Positions 13,201 to 20,248 of a DNA stretch of 59,569 bases are shown piece after piece. How positions within the stretch are numbered: position 1 is the stretch's first letter; every line of letters starts with the position of its first letter. The notes under the pieces were generated by a model. It searched no databases. It was given only the letters and a program-made list of their open reading frames with translations, and had not been told where the DNA came from. Source of the DNA: Bacillota bacterium. Lineage in GTDB: Bacteria; Bacillota; Clostridia; Acetivibrionales; DSM-2933. The stretch covers positions 1 through 59,569 of the forward strand of contig JAEYYB010000139.1 of NCBI GenBank assembly GCA_023430975.1, given 5' to 3'. A program made the translations under genes and the position numbers.

Positions 13201-16200
13201 TATGATAATGCAGGTAACAAGCAGGAAGAGAAAACGTATGAAAAGGTAAATGATTATATTGAACTATTGGACTTACAGCATCACATATATGAATATGATA
13301 ATATGAACAGGCTTTATAGGGTGAGTTTCAAAACCCCTAACATTGCTGACCCGGTTATACTTGAAGAATATACTTATGAAACAGAGCCAAACGCTGACAA
13401 GCCAACATTGAACGATATTAAAACTCATAAAGTATATTATAAAGCCAGTGCCAACCAGTATGAATGTAGTAAGACTACTATTATAACTGATTACAGTGCC
13501 AGAACTGAGACCACAAAAGAAACAGGAAAAGCAGATGTTATTAAGGGTTATTTTAAGAACGGTAACCTTGAGTACGAACAAACTGATTCTAATAAAACTA
13601 CATACTGGTATGATGGTTTGGGAAGGGTTACAAGAAAACGTACACCTATTGAAAAAGATAGTCAGGATACTCTGTACACCTCTTTAACTAAATATTATTA
13701 TAGTAACGCAGGAAACCTAATAGACTTAAGTACTGGTATGGAGAAAGTTACCATAAGTACAGAACCTTGGAATTATATAACCGAATTAAGCAAGTACGAT
13801 AATAGTGGTAGAATAATCCAGAGTGCGGCTCCTGAAGGAGTATTGAAAAGCTTCCAGTATGACTATGACGGCAACCTCAAGCAGGAAATAACTTATACGG
13901 GGTCAACTACAGATATCAAAAAAATAGAATACCGCAATAATTGTTTTGGTAAACCTGACTATAAGTTTGAATTTGTTGATTCGCAGGACATTGAGGGTGC
14001 TCCAGTATCTACAAACTACGCTATTGTTACAAAATGCCTATATGATGCAAATGGTAATTTGATAGAAGAACAAACAAAGCATGCAAGTATAACGGGAACT
14101 ACTATTGAAACATATACTTATAATGAGGCAGGCCCAATATTAGTAAAATATGCTTACGATGACATTAACAGACTTACGGCTGTTAAGAAGAAGGGTAAAA
14201 TTCTGGATGAAAATGCACTTGCAAGTACTGGAAACTATAGTGAAATTGAAACTGATATAGAAACCTCAACAGCATACGACTGGGAAGGGAATCCAGTAAA
14301 GACTATTGATAGTAATGGAAATACCACAAACTACAAATATTTTTATATAGGTAGCGGTCGTGTTGAACTTACGACAACCCCTATATATGAGAAGCAAATA
14401 TATAAAGGCGATTTGAAACAGGCTTCTTTTTATGATTGGGCAGGAAGGCTGATTGCAGAGGTTTCCCCCGAAAATTATCCTACTGATCTTACTCATGATG
14501 AAGATATAAACTACACAAACATTAACCATATTCAACATGATTATAATTATACTGATGGCAAGCTGCAAGTTGAAGAAAGATATTTCGGCTCTTTGAAGCA
14601 GTATACTCCAGATAATTTGAGTACTACCACATCATATAGTACATTACCAACAGGCCAATTGATAAAACGCACCGAGTACGATTTATATGGAAATGTAATT
14701 AAGGAGTGGGACGCAACTGGTTCGGATCTAAGTATGTATGAATATGGATATAATCTTATGAACAAGGTGATATGGATTATTAATCCGCACACCAGGGAAC
14801 TCAACACTAATGCTGTGCCAGATTACTTTACCATAAAATATGATTATGATACCTTTGGCAGAAAAACCTCCGAGACCAAAATAAAAGGTTTTAATGCTAC
14901 AGCAAATGATGTTAAGTACGAAAGTGGACAAAATGAAAAATTATATTATGTAAATACTGCATATGAGTATGACTCCAACGGAAACATCCTAAAAATATGG
15001 ACTAAGATGGGTGATACAAACACAGTAGATGCAAAAGACGGCGGGCAATTGATGCTAGATGATAAATACAACCTCGCTGGTAACATAATTTCACATACTG
15101 ATGCTATGAATACCAATGCAACTGATAAGTACAGTACAACTTATGAGTATAACAAGCTGCATAAGATAAGAACTGTACACTATCCTGTTGATAGTAATAT
15201 GAAGTATGAAACTTCACTTGAAACGTATGATGTCAGTTATACTTATGATGCAATGGAGAATACCAGAAAAGAATACGACAATATGCAAAAAGTAAACCTT
15301 TACACATATGATGCAAGTGGCAGACAGTTATCAGAAACTGAAAAAAGGAGCACTGGTACTACTGATTCCGAGATTATTACGACTTCAGTAATGTATGATA
15401 GGAACGGAAACAGAAGGGTTGAAATTGATGGTCGAAGTAATAAGAACGAAAACACATTTGACAGTATAAACCGATTGATAGAATTGAAAGTTGTAGTAAA
15501 TGATAACCTTGACCAGGAAGATCTGGATGTTAATAATAAGGACGATTATGCTTCCACTCATATTATAAGTTATACTTATAACGGCGATGACAGTGTAATC
15601 GAGCAAACAGAAAAGGTGAAAAGGGGTGCATATGAATCTACCTCTACTCATAACTTCAACTACGATGAGCTAAACAGGCTTATAGAAAAAACTATTAACG
15701 GCACATCTGTTGAAAAAATAATTTATAACATAAACAGTTTGCAGGAGTATTCATTCAATGCATTGGATAAGTATACAAAATTTGAATATGATAACAGCCA
15801 CAGGCTTATAAGAACCACACACCAGTATAGCAACGATCTGAGCAATGACGAAGTAAACCATACTCAAGGTCAGACCTATGATTTTGCTGGAAATGTACGA
15901 ACCAAGACTGATGGTGAGGGAAATACGACAAATTTCATTTATGATGAGTATGACAGGCTGTGGTATGTTATTAATCCAAAAGACAGGACCAATCCAAGTA
16001 CAGTCCGCCAAAAAATAAGATATACATATGATAAGAACAACAATATTCTTAAACAGGAGATACTTCAAACAAATGAAAGTGAAAACGATATAATATTCCA
16101 GAAAACTTCATATGCTTATACTGTAGCTAATGATATTCAAAAGAAAACCGATAACTGGAATAAATCTGAAGAATACAAATATGACCCCAACGGAAACCTC

Positions 16201-18936
16201 AGGTATAAACTCTTTAAGAACAATGCGTATACCGTATTTAATTATGATATACACGGTAGGCTTAAGAATGAGCTGACAAAGAAGGATGGACTAACAACTG
16301 AAAAGCAAGTTGAGATTTCTTATGATTATGATAATAACGGCAATTTGCTGACAGTAACCGATTCACCTAATGTACCAGCCGAAAAGGTAGAAACCAAACG
16401 TACTTATGATACATTAAACAGAGTTAAGACTAAAACTGTAACCAATATCGGTGAAGTAAAATATTATTACGATAGAATTGTAAATGATCAAGAAGGTAGC
16501 CTGACAGCAGAAACAAGTAAAGACCCGAAAGGTAATATAACATCAAAAGTTAATGATAGAAATGGGAGACTCAAGTATGTTGTTAATGGGGACCTTACTC
16601 CTGTGATCAACCAAGCAACCGGAAATACAAAAGCGTATGAAGTGAACCTCTCAACTGCTGTTAAGTATGAATATAACCCCGATGGCACAAGAAGTTTAGT
16701 TACCTATCCGGGAGGTGCTAGAGAGGAATATGATTACTATTTTGACGGGCTGTTAAAGACCCTAAATAATAGGAAATCTGATGGAACGGTTATAAATAGC
16801 TATACTTATACTTATGACGGTGCTCATAACATAAGTTCAAAGGACGAATCCAGTAAGGGAATTACAAGCTACTCATATGATGAGTTGAACAGACTTAAGA
16901 TCGTTAATGAACAAGCAATTAACAGAATAACATCATACACATTTGATAATGCAGGTAACCGTAAAACAGAGAAAATTGAATATGGGACAACAACACTTTA
17001 TGAATACAATTATGATACGGATGGTAAAATTTTGTTAACAAAAAAAGTTAACGATGTAATTAATGATCAGATAGAGTATAATTATGATGCAAATGGAAAC
17101 CAAACTACTGTAATAAGGCTAGGTTCTACAACACCTGAGACATCAAATAGTTATGATTTGTTAAACAGACTTATAACGACTACAACCGGTGGAAAAACCA
17201 TTGTGAACAAGTATGACGGTTCAGGACTGAGGGTAGAGAAATCTGTTACACAGGGAAGCTTAACTACCACGACCAGATATTTGTATGAATATGACAAAGT
17301 TGTGTTGGAACTTGACCAAAGTGGAAATAAAATAGGCAGAAACATATATGGCACTAATTTGCTTATGAGACAGGCAGAAAACTTGGACATGTATTACATG
17401 TACAATGGACATGCCGATGTAACAGCCCTGGTAGATGCTTCAACCGGCAACATACGGGCTACATACTACTATGATGCATTTGGTAATGTACAGCAAGAGA
17501 ATTACTTTGATGCAAACGGTAATACAACAACCACACCTGTAAAAAATAATATCATGTATGCTGGATATCAGTATGACAAGGAAACAGGTCTATATTACCT
17601 TAATTCAAGAATGTATGATCCTAAAACCGCAAGATTTCTACAAGAAGATACCTATACTGGTGACCCAAGCGATCCAATGTCACTCAACTTGTATACCTAC
17701 TGTAAGAATGAACCGATCATGCATTATGATCCAAGTGGGTATGCATCTATAATTGTCCATATTGATGGTAAGGATTATTACCCAGAAGAAATAGAGTATT
17801 ATTATCTTGGAAAGAAAAACGGTAAAGCTATTCAGGCTAAAGTTGATGGTGTTAAAGGATCAATGGATGATAATTTAGGCCAATTCTTTGATATTCCTGC
17901 AGTCAACAATATCAGATTTAATATGCAGTGTGCGATAATCCGCGTAGAAAAGGACGTAGAGTACATCAATGAAATCTCACAAAAGCTTAAAGATAGTTCT
18001 TTATCAGAAAGCAAAAGAAAGGATTATGAAGAAAAGCTTAAGCATCATCTTGATAACTTCAATAAGAATTACAATGAAATTGCCAATTATGGTTTGACTT
18101 TTGATGGAAGTAAGGTTGTTAAAGATGACTATTATTATACTGCTTTAGCAAAAGTGTATTATAAGAGTGCCAATGAGCATGTGAAAGATTTCCAGAGTAA
18201 TGAGTACTTTGCTCCATTTGAAGCTGCATTACAAATAAACTCAGCAGCACAAGCAATTTACACTGGTGCAAAATTTCATGATATAATGTTAAAAAACAAC
18301 GCAGTAAATTATCAACATTCAATAACCAAGAATAAAGGAGCTTATGCTGCGGAATTAAGTGGGAGCTATACACCAGCTAAACCTTCGTTTATCAATCAAT
18401 TGATAGATAAGGCAAAAAGCATTAGTAAGCCTGCGTTTATCGATCAGTTAATAGACAAAGCAAAGAATGCGTCAAATACTGTAGTGAATGCAGTAAAGAC
18501 ACAAGCTAAAAGACTTATCACCGATAAAGGTGGATATATTAAAATTAGACCTTCTTCTGGAAATGGTACGGGAGTTGGTGGAGGCAAAAAATTATCTGAT
18601 TCTCACAATATTAATAGTCAAATTGTGTATGAATATGATGAGATAAGATTAGGCAATGGAAACCGTAACCTAGACACAAGTGGAAATCAAAAGATATATC
18701 AAGGTAGAGAAAACAAAAACTGGACAGGAGCAGAAGAATATGATGTTTTAAAAAGAAATAAAGATGGTTCTTTGGTAGTTGATTCCAAAGGAAACCCTAT
18801 AGAAACAGATAATAGAATTTTAGTGTTACGTGATAGTTCCGGGAATATAACTAAAATGGGCTACGTAGAAGGGCATAACTATAATAAAATAAAAACTTTT
18901 CCAGAGCCATGGTTTCCTGATGGGGGTAAAAAATGA
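4258..18936 (+). CDS. Giant secreted subtilase-cohesin-dockerin-Kelch-RHS polymorphic toxin with barnase-like C-terminus
   Basis: Secreted protein of about 4,892 residues. Modules by nucleotide: signal peptide (4258-4340); I9-like propeptide (about 4560-4800); S8 subtilase with Asp230 (VIDTGVD), His287 (HGTHIAG), oxyanion Asn near 374 and Ser441 (SGTSVAAP); Thr-rich linker (5760-5860); Fn3-like domain (about 6000-6230); three PPC-like domains (6350-7420); cohesin (about 7426-7905); carboxypeptidase-regulatory-like domain (8005-8225); dockerin (8311-8490); beta-helix (8530-9090); six Kelch motifs (9190-10110); RHS/YD region (10140-17740) with two tandem jelly-roll-like inserts; RHS core ending YDPSGY. 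The final domain shows Glu4827, Arg4853 and His4873, spaced like barnase Glu73, Arg87 and His102, so RNase activity is inferred. The next gene encodes a barstar-like protein. Export followed by subtilase-aided processing of an RHS-caged RNase is a plausible model, not shown. Confidence 0.93.
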   Translation: MKRGKKLVSVLVLIVFLTQTFFSNSMININSTFDTGGSVIDSSEGSVIESNVVKETVSTVPKSTPTYSATRNGEVVDGENIIPKNQNTSNINISEKAMQSKKRVIVKYRNPNNKDAVKQGIASKKQDRKVESKSLNKFLKMEALEIEDTDRMEAILEELKQNNNIEYAQPDYELETYLIPQDDRFNEQWGLSNTGQAVNGQVGKAGVDINAISAWDFTTGSDNVTVAVIDTGVDINHTDLLNNIYINTKEQVNGVDDDGNGLVDDIKGWDYANNDNGVYDSDSLDAHGTHIAGIIAAGLNNGGISGIAPNIKILPIKFINGNTGYTSDAIKAIEYAKDMGASIVNCSWGGSQYNQALKEVMEQSGMLFTCAAGNNGTNLDLSPIYPACFDLSNIITASAVNSNGQLAFFSCFGSKINVVAPGVDILSTLPGNKYGYMSGTSVAAPFVAGTAALVKNTYGALTAQDIKARILNNVTKIQILMGKVSSSGILNLAAALLNQGSSSDIQPSTGVDPTATVTANATATPTPGNEAELAYDTSAEGNNKIPKPIIASDNLFIDAVVNNHISKIAPSGNGIENLSINRLKEKYITVVWTTTKKANTEFLYGKTQNLNKSYKYGGLSTKHQATVRIDNINDINYYMVKSVTADGTVLKTNIRAVKDDITDLGGKDSFVSVTDSIYTSKINAQHVSIQSYMEDNNSNHSFDSAQAISQGTVFGTMQQESEEDYYAVYLESGKNYKIKLKGIVPEDDYDIHFFGSSEEYIWSSCNYDNLDEEINHTAQYSGTYYVQVLCYDYDIGAANHNYQLDVYSDDSLPDLYEPNDSSIIATPVTNDSVTEATINVTTDEDWYVLDTDKTGKISVTMKSIPSNCDYDIEVYYENSSNLLRGSYASSNRNEKIDYLINTPGKYYIRVYPFGGTKNPDDSYEMKVGVYTPDQYEVSDDIFNVNIYGNPTINLNSYIYATVDNQEDVDYYRFVISEDTKVGIWLQNIPLERNYNLSLYRFENGEPVEKVFSNQQGNLDESIVSQLSHGTYFIKVYSSLGYSDTDNYRLSLSESPGDVSLTFDKTNASVDEIVTATIRLNNINELAGYQINLKYDPQVVKPVQEDLSDYNSDTIPSGRTFMSNSAYSPFVIASNELEKGVLNFGACYLDIDSYRGNGVDEKSGIIGVIKFKVLKNNQIQLRFENSESLYSGNCGVSLNNWNGYRIRSGFIINQPQIVNEGLPVNPSNLSSYSTTDIETQGLTQQVSTLVCKVSGYVLPDLTSSFADIKQGFKITLINQATKAKVETLSDINGYFQFNNITSNNYTVEITKGSYLKRVLKDVVVFLGDTSISTQEEPIMMWAGDIPIPRENSQELQQDNNINIADIVFMAKSFNSAAGDSNYNINVDLNMDNAINMADVMIIAIRFNKSSNSYPKFENKLFKDEEVDILKIENGTLDLNGHTLTVNGDAIITTDPNGANINIISTLNINGGRLYVGGNLIISQYGRLYMRNPRDYILVNGSFITGSKINHATNAGTEGVNRSNLSDGVLEIKGDFIQNSNNNLDINGFTVSAGDPYNFNCSGRHKVIMNGINKQKIVFDRTRVNIRDGKIVQNDQSYFNTLVITRPLVSGYELKLQSDATIAWLNLDEQLSGLVGDTENISNYQTAEKTSAPVATVGAKIYVFGGYNGTYYLTGIDEHDPVAGSCVKNKYTLNVPRSNAAAVAVNNNQIYVIGGENNITGQNTNGFVNKVEDFSNVTGASIMSNVDPVTSIDKCIMPSLRSKTAAAAVGSCIYVIGGDEYNQSAGRIEISDKVEVFDVENREWKTGFTPMPTKRSGATAVSLDGYIYVIGGFDGSKYLDTVEKYDPVSNSWTTCTDMSQKRAALSASVVNGKIYAIGGFNGTDHLAVVEEYNPQSENQVGENPWRSRKPVVDPLNKNKEEPRSSFGTAVVYNQIYLLGGENKNGYVTKPQKYLTIVLPGQTLYTGELHDSFSMYSSESRFLKGDYVSEISDIKIESTGIPIELTRKYNSSDRYEQTVVGKGWRFNYDMYLQKKIKYGRVIASLLHIRQGKSTKTNILASAYRGAVLELSLKSDGTPEIYINEGITWCKVKCLKDKSGNFLETYAAIRDSKNTFIEIIDQGMEFKNGPGSSIYFDGNDSNFKSPFGCYDLLKTKTSDQEYILLTNDMTRYGFTRAENAYTFRLSWIEDKYQNKITIGYDSAYRINKVSDKEGRSLTFDYTTTAGQLKVTDGKRNVVYFINDSTGNLDKVFNMNDKYIYYTYMTEQDDKSDDKKNVNKLTDISIDDRNNLNQKSKVLTNSYNEVTGRRYKETTYLDYNDTVGKVRYWICLDALGDENSSDDKVIGTIERHYNDENNNKTVTKYDNYLKLPVSEQYPDGSKVEYVDQIKYNGTWYDTSKLTKADFDKISSNRETRKYVKDRYGYTTLSEVDINGNPRKVTNKFIDSDANHKIDSNVLSTKYLYDYSYDSTNFRLINNLTKEWKQFEGTNDNGLVEEGGYTEYIYEGTYREKLARVASRISYGNTSIYQEDNSLVRKYDQNGITKQWTSETNAEFSGEKGIKSNNAGDYVEFTFTGIGIRWLGLSDKSSGKARVIIDGGAPSVVDTYYSTNYYGRLLYENRTLSEEEQSHTIKIVVDGTKNSLSSDSFVNIDCFQVIRKNTNGSSYVSSYQDNSTSIKCYDTNGNSKQWTLESNTKFSGGTVISSNVTGDYVEFTFVGSGIRWVGFPKNGIIKAQVSLDNGTPTPVNITNASDTTARLLYEKLHLKYGEHKIKIAVDSTGYANIDYLQVVNNFALTLYQYYNNGYYSSTSSNDGSVNGLIRSVTNPDGKVTSYTYYKNGYIYTVKDPANQSVTPEKVIKYMYDSIGRKTSEVTPMGFKTKYIYNNDDLAQFNTTSETANAMIIYDEKGDITQRPRSTIKCSTTKIIYDGYGNKIQEITPKQYEKSLVDTNKGTSYVYDLKGRVITASTILTDDTGSKITEYVTEYTYDNAGNKQEEKTYEKVNDYIELLDLQHHIYEYDNMNRLYRVSFKTPNIADPVILEEYTYETEPNADKPTLNDIKTHKVYYKASANQYECSKTTIITDYSARTETTKETGKADVIKGYFKNGNLEYEQTDSNKTTYWYDGLGRVTRKRTPIEKDSQDTLYTSLTKYYYSNAGNLIDLSTGMEKVTISTEPWNYITELSKYDNSGRIIQSAAPEGVLKSFQYDYDGNLKQEITYTGSTTDIKKIEYRNNCFGKPDYKFEFVDSQDIEGAPVSTNYAIVTKCLYDANGNLIEEQTKHASITGTTIETYTYNEAGPILVKYAYDDINRLTAVKKKGKILDENALASTGNYSEIETDIETSTAYDWEGNPVKTIDSNGNTTNYKYFYIGSGRVELTTTPIYEKQIYKGDLKQASFYDWAGRLIAEVSPENYPTDLTHDEDINYTNINHIQHDYNYTDGKLQVEERYFGSLKQYTPDNLSTTTSYSTLPTGQLIKRTEYDLYGNVIKEWDATGSDLSMYEYGYNLMNKVIWIINPHTRELNTNAVPDYFTIKYDYDTFGRKTSETKIKGFNATANDVKYESGQNEKLYYVNTAYEYDSNGNILKIWTKMGDTNTVDAKDGGQLMLDDKYNLAGNIISHTDAMNTNATDKYSTTYEYNKLHKIRTVHYPVDSNMKYETSLETYDVSYTYDAMENTRKEYDNMQKVNLYTYDASGRQLSETEKRSTGTTDSEIITTSVMYDRNGNRRVEIDGRSNKNENTFDSINRLIELKVVVNDNLDQEDLDVNNKDDYASTHIISYTYNGDDSVIEQTEKVKRGAYESTSTHNFNYDELNRLIEKTINGTSVEKIIYNINSLQEYSFNALDKYTKFEYDNSHRLIRTTHQYSNDLSNDEVNHTQGQTYDFAGNVRTKTDGEGNTTNFIYDEYDRLWYVINPKDRTNPSTVRQKIRYTYDKNNNILKQEILQTNESENDIIFQKTSYAYTVANDIQKKTDNWNKSEEYKYDPNGNLRYKLFKNNAYTVFNYDIHGRLKNELTKKDGLTTEKQVEISYDYDNNGNLLTVTDSPNVPAEKVETKRTYDTLNRVKTKTVTNIGEVKYYYDRIVNDQEGSLTAETSKDPKGNITSKVNDRNGRLKYVVNGDLTPVINQATGNTKAYEVNLSTAVKYEYNPDGTRSLVTYPGGAREEYDYYFDGLLKTLNNRKSDGTVINSYTYTYDGAHNISSKDESSKGITSYSYDELNRLKIVNEQAINRITSYTFDNAGNRKTEKIEYGTTTLYEYNYDTDGKILLTKKVNDVINDQIEYNYDANGNQTTVIRLGSTTPETSNSYDLLNRLITTTTGGKTIVNKYDGSGLRVEKSVTQGSLTTTTRYLYEYDKVVLELDQSGNKIGRNIYGTNLLMRQAENLDMYYMYNGHADVTALVDASTGNIRATYYYDAFGNVQQENYFDANGNTTTTPVKNNIMYAGYQYDKETGLYYLNSRMYDPKTARFLQEDTYTGDPSDPMSLNLYTYCKNEPIMHYDPSGYASIIVHIDGKDYYPEEIEYYYLGKKNGKAIQAKVDGVKGSMDDNLGQFFDIPAVNNIRFNMQCAIIRVEKDVEYINEISQKLKDSSLSESKRKDYEEKLKHHLDNFNKNYNEIANYGLTFDGSKVVKDDYYYTALAKVYYKSANEHVKDFQSNEYFAPFEAALQINSAAQAIYTGAKFHDIMLKNNAVNYQHSITKNKGAYAAELSGSYTPAKPSFINQLIDKAKSISKPAFIDQLIDKAKNASNTVVNAVKTQAKRLITDKGGYIKIRPSSGNGTGVGGGKKLSDSHNINSQIVYEYDEIRLGNGNRNLDTSGNQKIYQGRENKNWTGAEEYDVLKRNKDGSLVVDSKGNPIETDNRILVLRDSSGNITKMGYVEGHNYNKIKTFPEPWFPDGGKK
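8311..8490 (+). other. Dockerin module inside the giant toxin
   Basis: Two Ca-binding EF-loop-like segments are visible. The first (QQDNNINIADIVFMAKSF) has a degenerate N-terminal half. The second (DLNMDNAINMADVMII) keeps the full D-x-N-x-D-x-x-I-N-x-x-D pattern. Dockerins bind cohesins in cellulosomes and on cell surfaces. With a cohesin only about 400 bp upstream in the same protein, self- or inter-molecular assembly is conceivable. Confidence 0.75.
11845..12615 (+). repeat. Tandem jelly-roll-like domains inserted in the YD-repeat region
   Basis: Two homologous units of about 120 residues lie at 11845-12215 and 12265-12615. Each starts with a K(Q)WT-type segment followed by GDYVEFTF, GIRW and a later HxIKI strand, and ends with a hydrophobic strand before YD repeats resume. 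The pattern fits a galactose-binding/carbohydrate-binding jelly roll. They look like adhesion or glycan-binding insertions in the RHS shell. Their ligand is unknown. Confidence 0.6.
18400..18936 (+). other. Barnase-like ribonuclease toxin domain (C-terminal tip)
   Basis: The last roughly 110 residues carry W-x-G-A-E-E-Y-D-V (18721-18747), N-R-I-L-V-L (from 18811) and E-G-H-N-Y-N-K-I-K-T-F (from 18868). These match the order of barnase W-R-E73-A-D-I, D-R87-I-L-Y and D-H102-Y-Q-T-F-T-K-I. All three catalytic residues are therefore present. The segment between RHS core and toxin (17740-18400) is helical and variable. The assignment is by eye but is strongly supported by the barstar-like next gene. 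Confidence 0.8.
18929..18936. repeat. Target site duplication, left copy (contains the toxin stop)
   Basis: AAAAATGA directly abuts the left end of the 254-bp MITE and is repeated at 19191-19198 directly abutting its right end. The TGA is the toxin stop codon. An 8-bp duplication is typical of IS256-like transposition. Confidence 0.75.
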
Positions 18937-19190
18937 GGTAGTGTAAAGTAATATATGAAAAAATGCTTTCATCCTCTTTCAAAAATTTTAATCTGCTTAA
19001 TAAATTTCTGTAAAGGTTGAAATAAAAGGGCTGATGCCCGACCTTTACAGAAATTATACGCATATTTTAAATCATTTTCGAGTGGATGTAAGCATAAATC
19101 TTATGAAATTTAGTTGAGGTAATACCCTTGTATAGTGCCATGAAAAATGAAAATTCCTATAGTATTAAATTAATACTACTTTACACTATC
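18937..19190. mobile_element. 254-bp MITE between toxin and immunity genes
   Basis: Terminal inverted repeats of 14 bp, GGTAGTGTAAAGTA at 18937-18950 and its complement TACTTTACACTATC at 19177-19190, differ at one position. They are bounded by the 8-bp direct repeat AAAAATGA. The element has no transposase. It contains a second, perfect 15-bp inverted repeat (19003-19017 with 19041-19055) enclosing a small GGGC/GCCC hairpin. TIR character and duplication length suggest mobilisation by an IS256-like transposase; that is inference. Without the element, the barstar-like ORF would begin 16 bases after the toxin stop. Confidence 0.72.
19003..19055 (+). repeat. Perfect 15-bp inverted repeat inside the MITE
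   Basis: AATTTCTGTAAAGGT at 19003-19017 pairs with its exact complement at 19041-19055. The loop holds a GGGC-TGAT-GCCC hairpin (19028-19039). In the transcript this forms a long stem between toxin and immunity cistrons. There is no T tract after it, so it is not a classical terminator, but it could affect readthrough or stabilise a processed immunity mRNA. Confidence 0.6.
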
Positions 19191-19198
19191 AAAAATGA
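19191..19198. repeat. Target site duplication, right copy
   Basis: AAAAATGA again, directly following the right inverted repeat of the MITE. It is followed after two bases by AAGGGTG, the ribosome binding site of the barstar-like gene. Confidence 0.75.
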
Positions 19199-19214
19199 TG
19201 AAGGGTGATTATTA

Positions 19215-20075
19215 ATGGGATATAAGTTTTCTTTTGTCTGTAATTATGAATTAGTTGGATTTTGCATGGATATTGTTGGATTAAATGCTGACACGGTTGT
19301 GGAATACAACAATTTTAAGTATCACAAAATAGAACTAATTGATTTCCACTTATGTGATCAATATCTAAAATATTTAAAGGAAAGTAAGGATATCTTATGT
19401 CAATCTTGTATAATTAATGTGCTAGATAATGAAGGTATATCCATTGGAGAATACAGCGTTTATGTAGAAAAATATTTAAAGTATGATGAATTAAAAGAAA
19501 TAAGAGAACACCAAAACCTTACTTTAATATGTTCATTAAATTATGTTGCCGTTGGAAATGAGGTTAAACTTTGGGATAAATGGAGATGCTCAAAACCAAA
19601 CAAAACAAATGAATGGGCGACTTTAAATGACGAAGATAGAAAAGCATGGCTAAATGTTGTTATGAAATATCATTTTGGATATAAAAGATCATATTATGAC
19701 CCATACGAAAACATTAGTGGAGAAACTTATTATTTAGATGGCAGAAATATTACAACATTTGAATCATTTTTTTGTGCACTTGGTGAAGCTATAAATGGAC
19801 CTGGTGGATATTATGGGTTTGATGAATCAAATATTTTAGATTGCTTAACTGGTGGATTTAGGGTATGTCACCCATTTAAATTAGTTTGGAAAAACTCTAC
19901 TGTTGCATTAATGAACCTAACAAAGCAGGAGTGGGAAAATCAGATAAAAAGAGAAAAAGAACGATATTCAAGAATATTTGAAGACTATCCCGATAGTAAA
20001 CCAAATCAATCTTTCTTTAGTAAAATTATAGTAATTTTTCTTGATCACGGGATTACCCTAGAACTTGTACCATAA
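19215..20075 (+). CDS. Barstar-like immunity protein with an extra N-terminal domain
   Basis: Protein of 286 residues, predicted to neutralise the barnase-like domain of the preceding toxin. The C-terminal part from about residue 175 reads like barstar: YLDGRNITTFESFFCALGEA, then YYG...DCLTG and a LVWKN strand, ending in a FSKIIVIFLDHGITLELV-type beta strand. Barstar YYGENLDALWDCLTG aligns without gaps to residues 195-209 region: Asp39 is kept (D209), but Asp35 is Ser (S205). The first roughly 150 residues are unrecognised and are absent from classic 90-residue barstar. A GAAGGGTG site precedes the ATG. No signal peptide, so it acts in the cytoplasm, as expected for immunity. Confidence 0.82.
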   Translation: MGYKFSFVCNYELVGFCMDIVGLNADTVVEYNNFKYHKIELIDFHLCDQYLKYLKESKDILCQSCIINVLDNEGISIGEYSVYVEKYLKYDELKEIREHQNLTLICSLNYVAVGNEVKLWDKWRCSKPNKTNEWATLNDEDRKAWLNVVMKYHFGYKRSYYDPYENISGETYYLDGRNITTFESFFCALGEAINGPGGYYGFDESNILDCLTGGFRVCHPFKLVWKNSTVALMNLTKQEWENQIKREKERYSRIFEDYPDSKPNQSFFSKIIVIFLDHGITLELVP

Positions 20076-20210
20076 AGATTTAAAGCTTGTAGTGTTGAGG
20101 AGTGTGGGCTAGTCTTCAAAAGGAGACAAAAAACAGCATAGAAAAAGTGCTCCTTATTTTGAGTTTGCGTTTTTATTGACAACCTATATTTAGTTGAGTT
20201 CAAGCCAGTA

Positions 20211-20248
20211 AATCCCACGGTGTAGTGATCTTACTACATCATGGGATT
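20211..20248 (+). terminator. Probable terminator after the immunity gene
   Basis: A two-part stem, AATCCCA (20211-20217) with TGGGATT (20242-20248) and TGTAGT (20221-20226) with ACTACA (20233-20238), is followed by ATTTTA. It lies about 135 bases after the immunity stop and is the first good terminator-like structure of the toxin locus. Confidence 0.6.

Noticed and set aside
18952..19020. 21-codon frame beginning MKKCFHPLS between toxin and immunity
   Set aside because: It lies inside the MITE, has no ribosome site and no family resemblance.
19003..19055. Perfect inverted repeat read as a rho-independent terminator
   Set aside because: No T tract follows on either strand and it is internal to a MITE; it is described as a hairpin instead.
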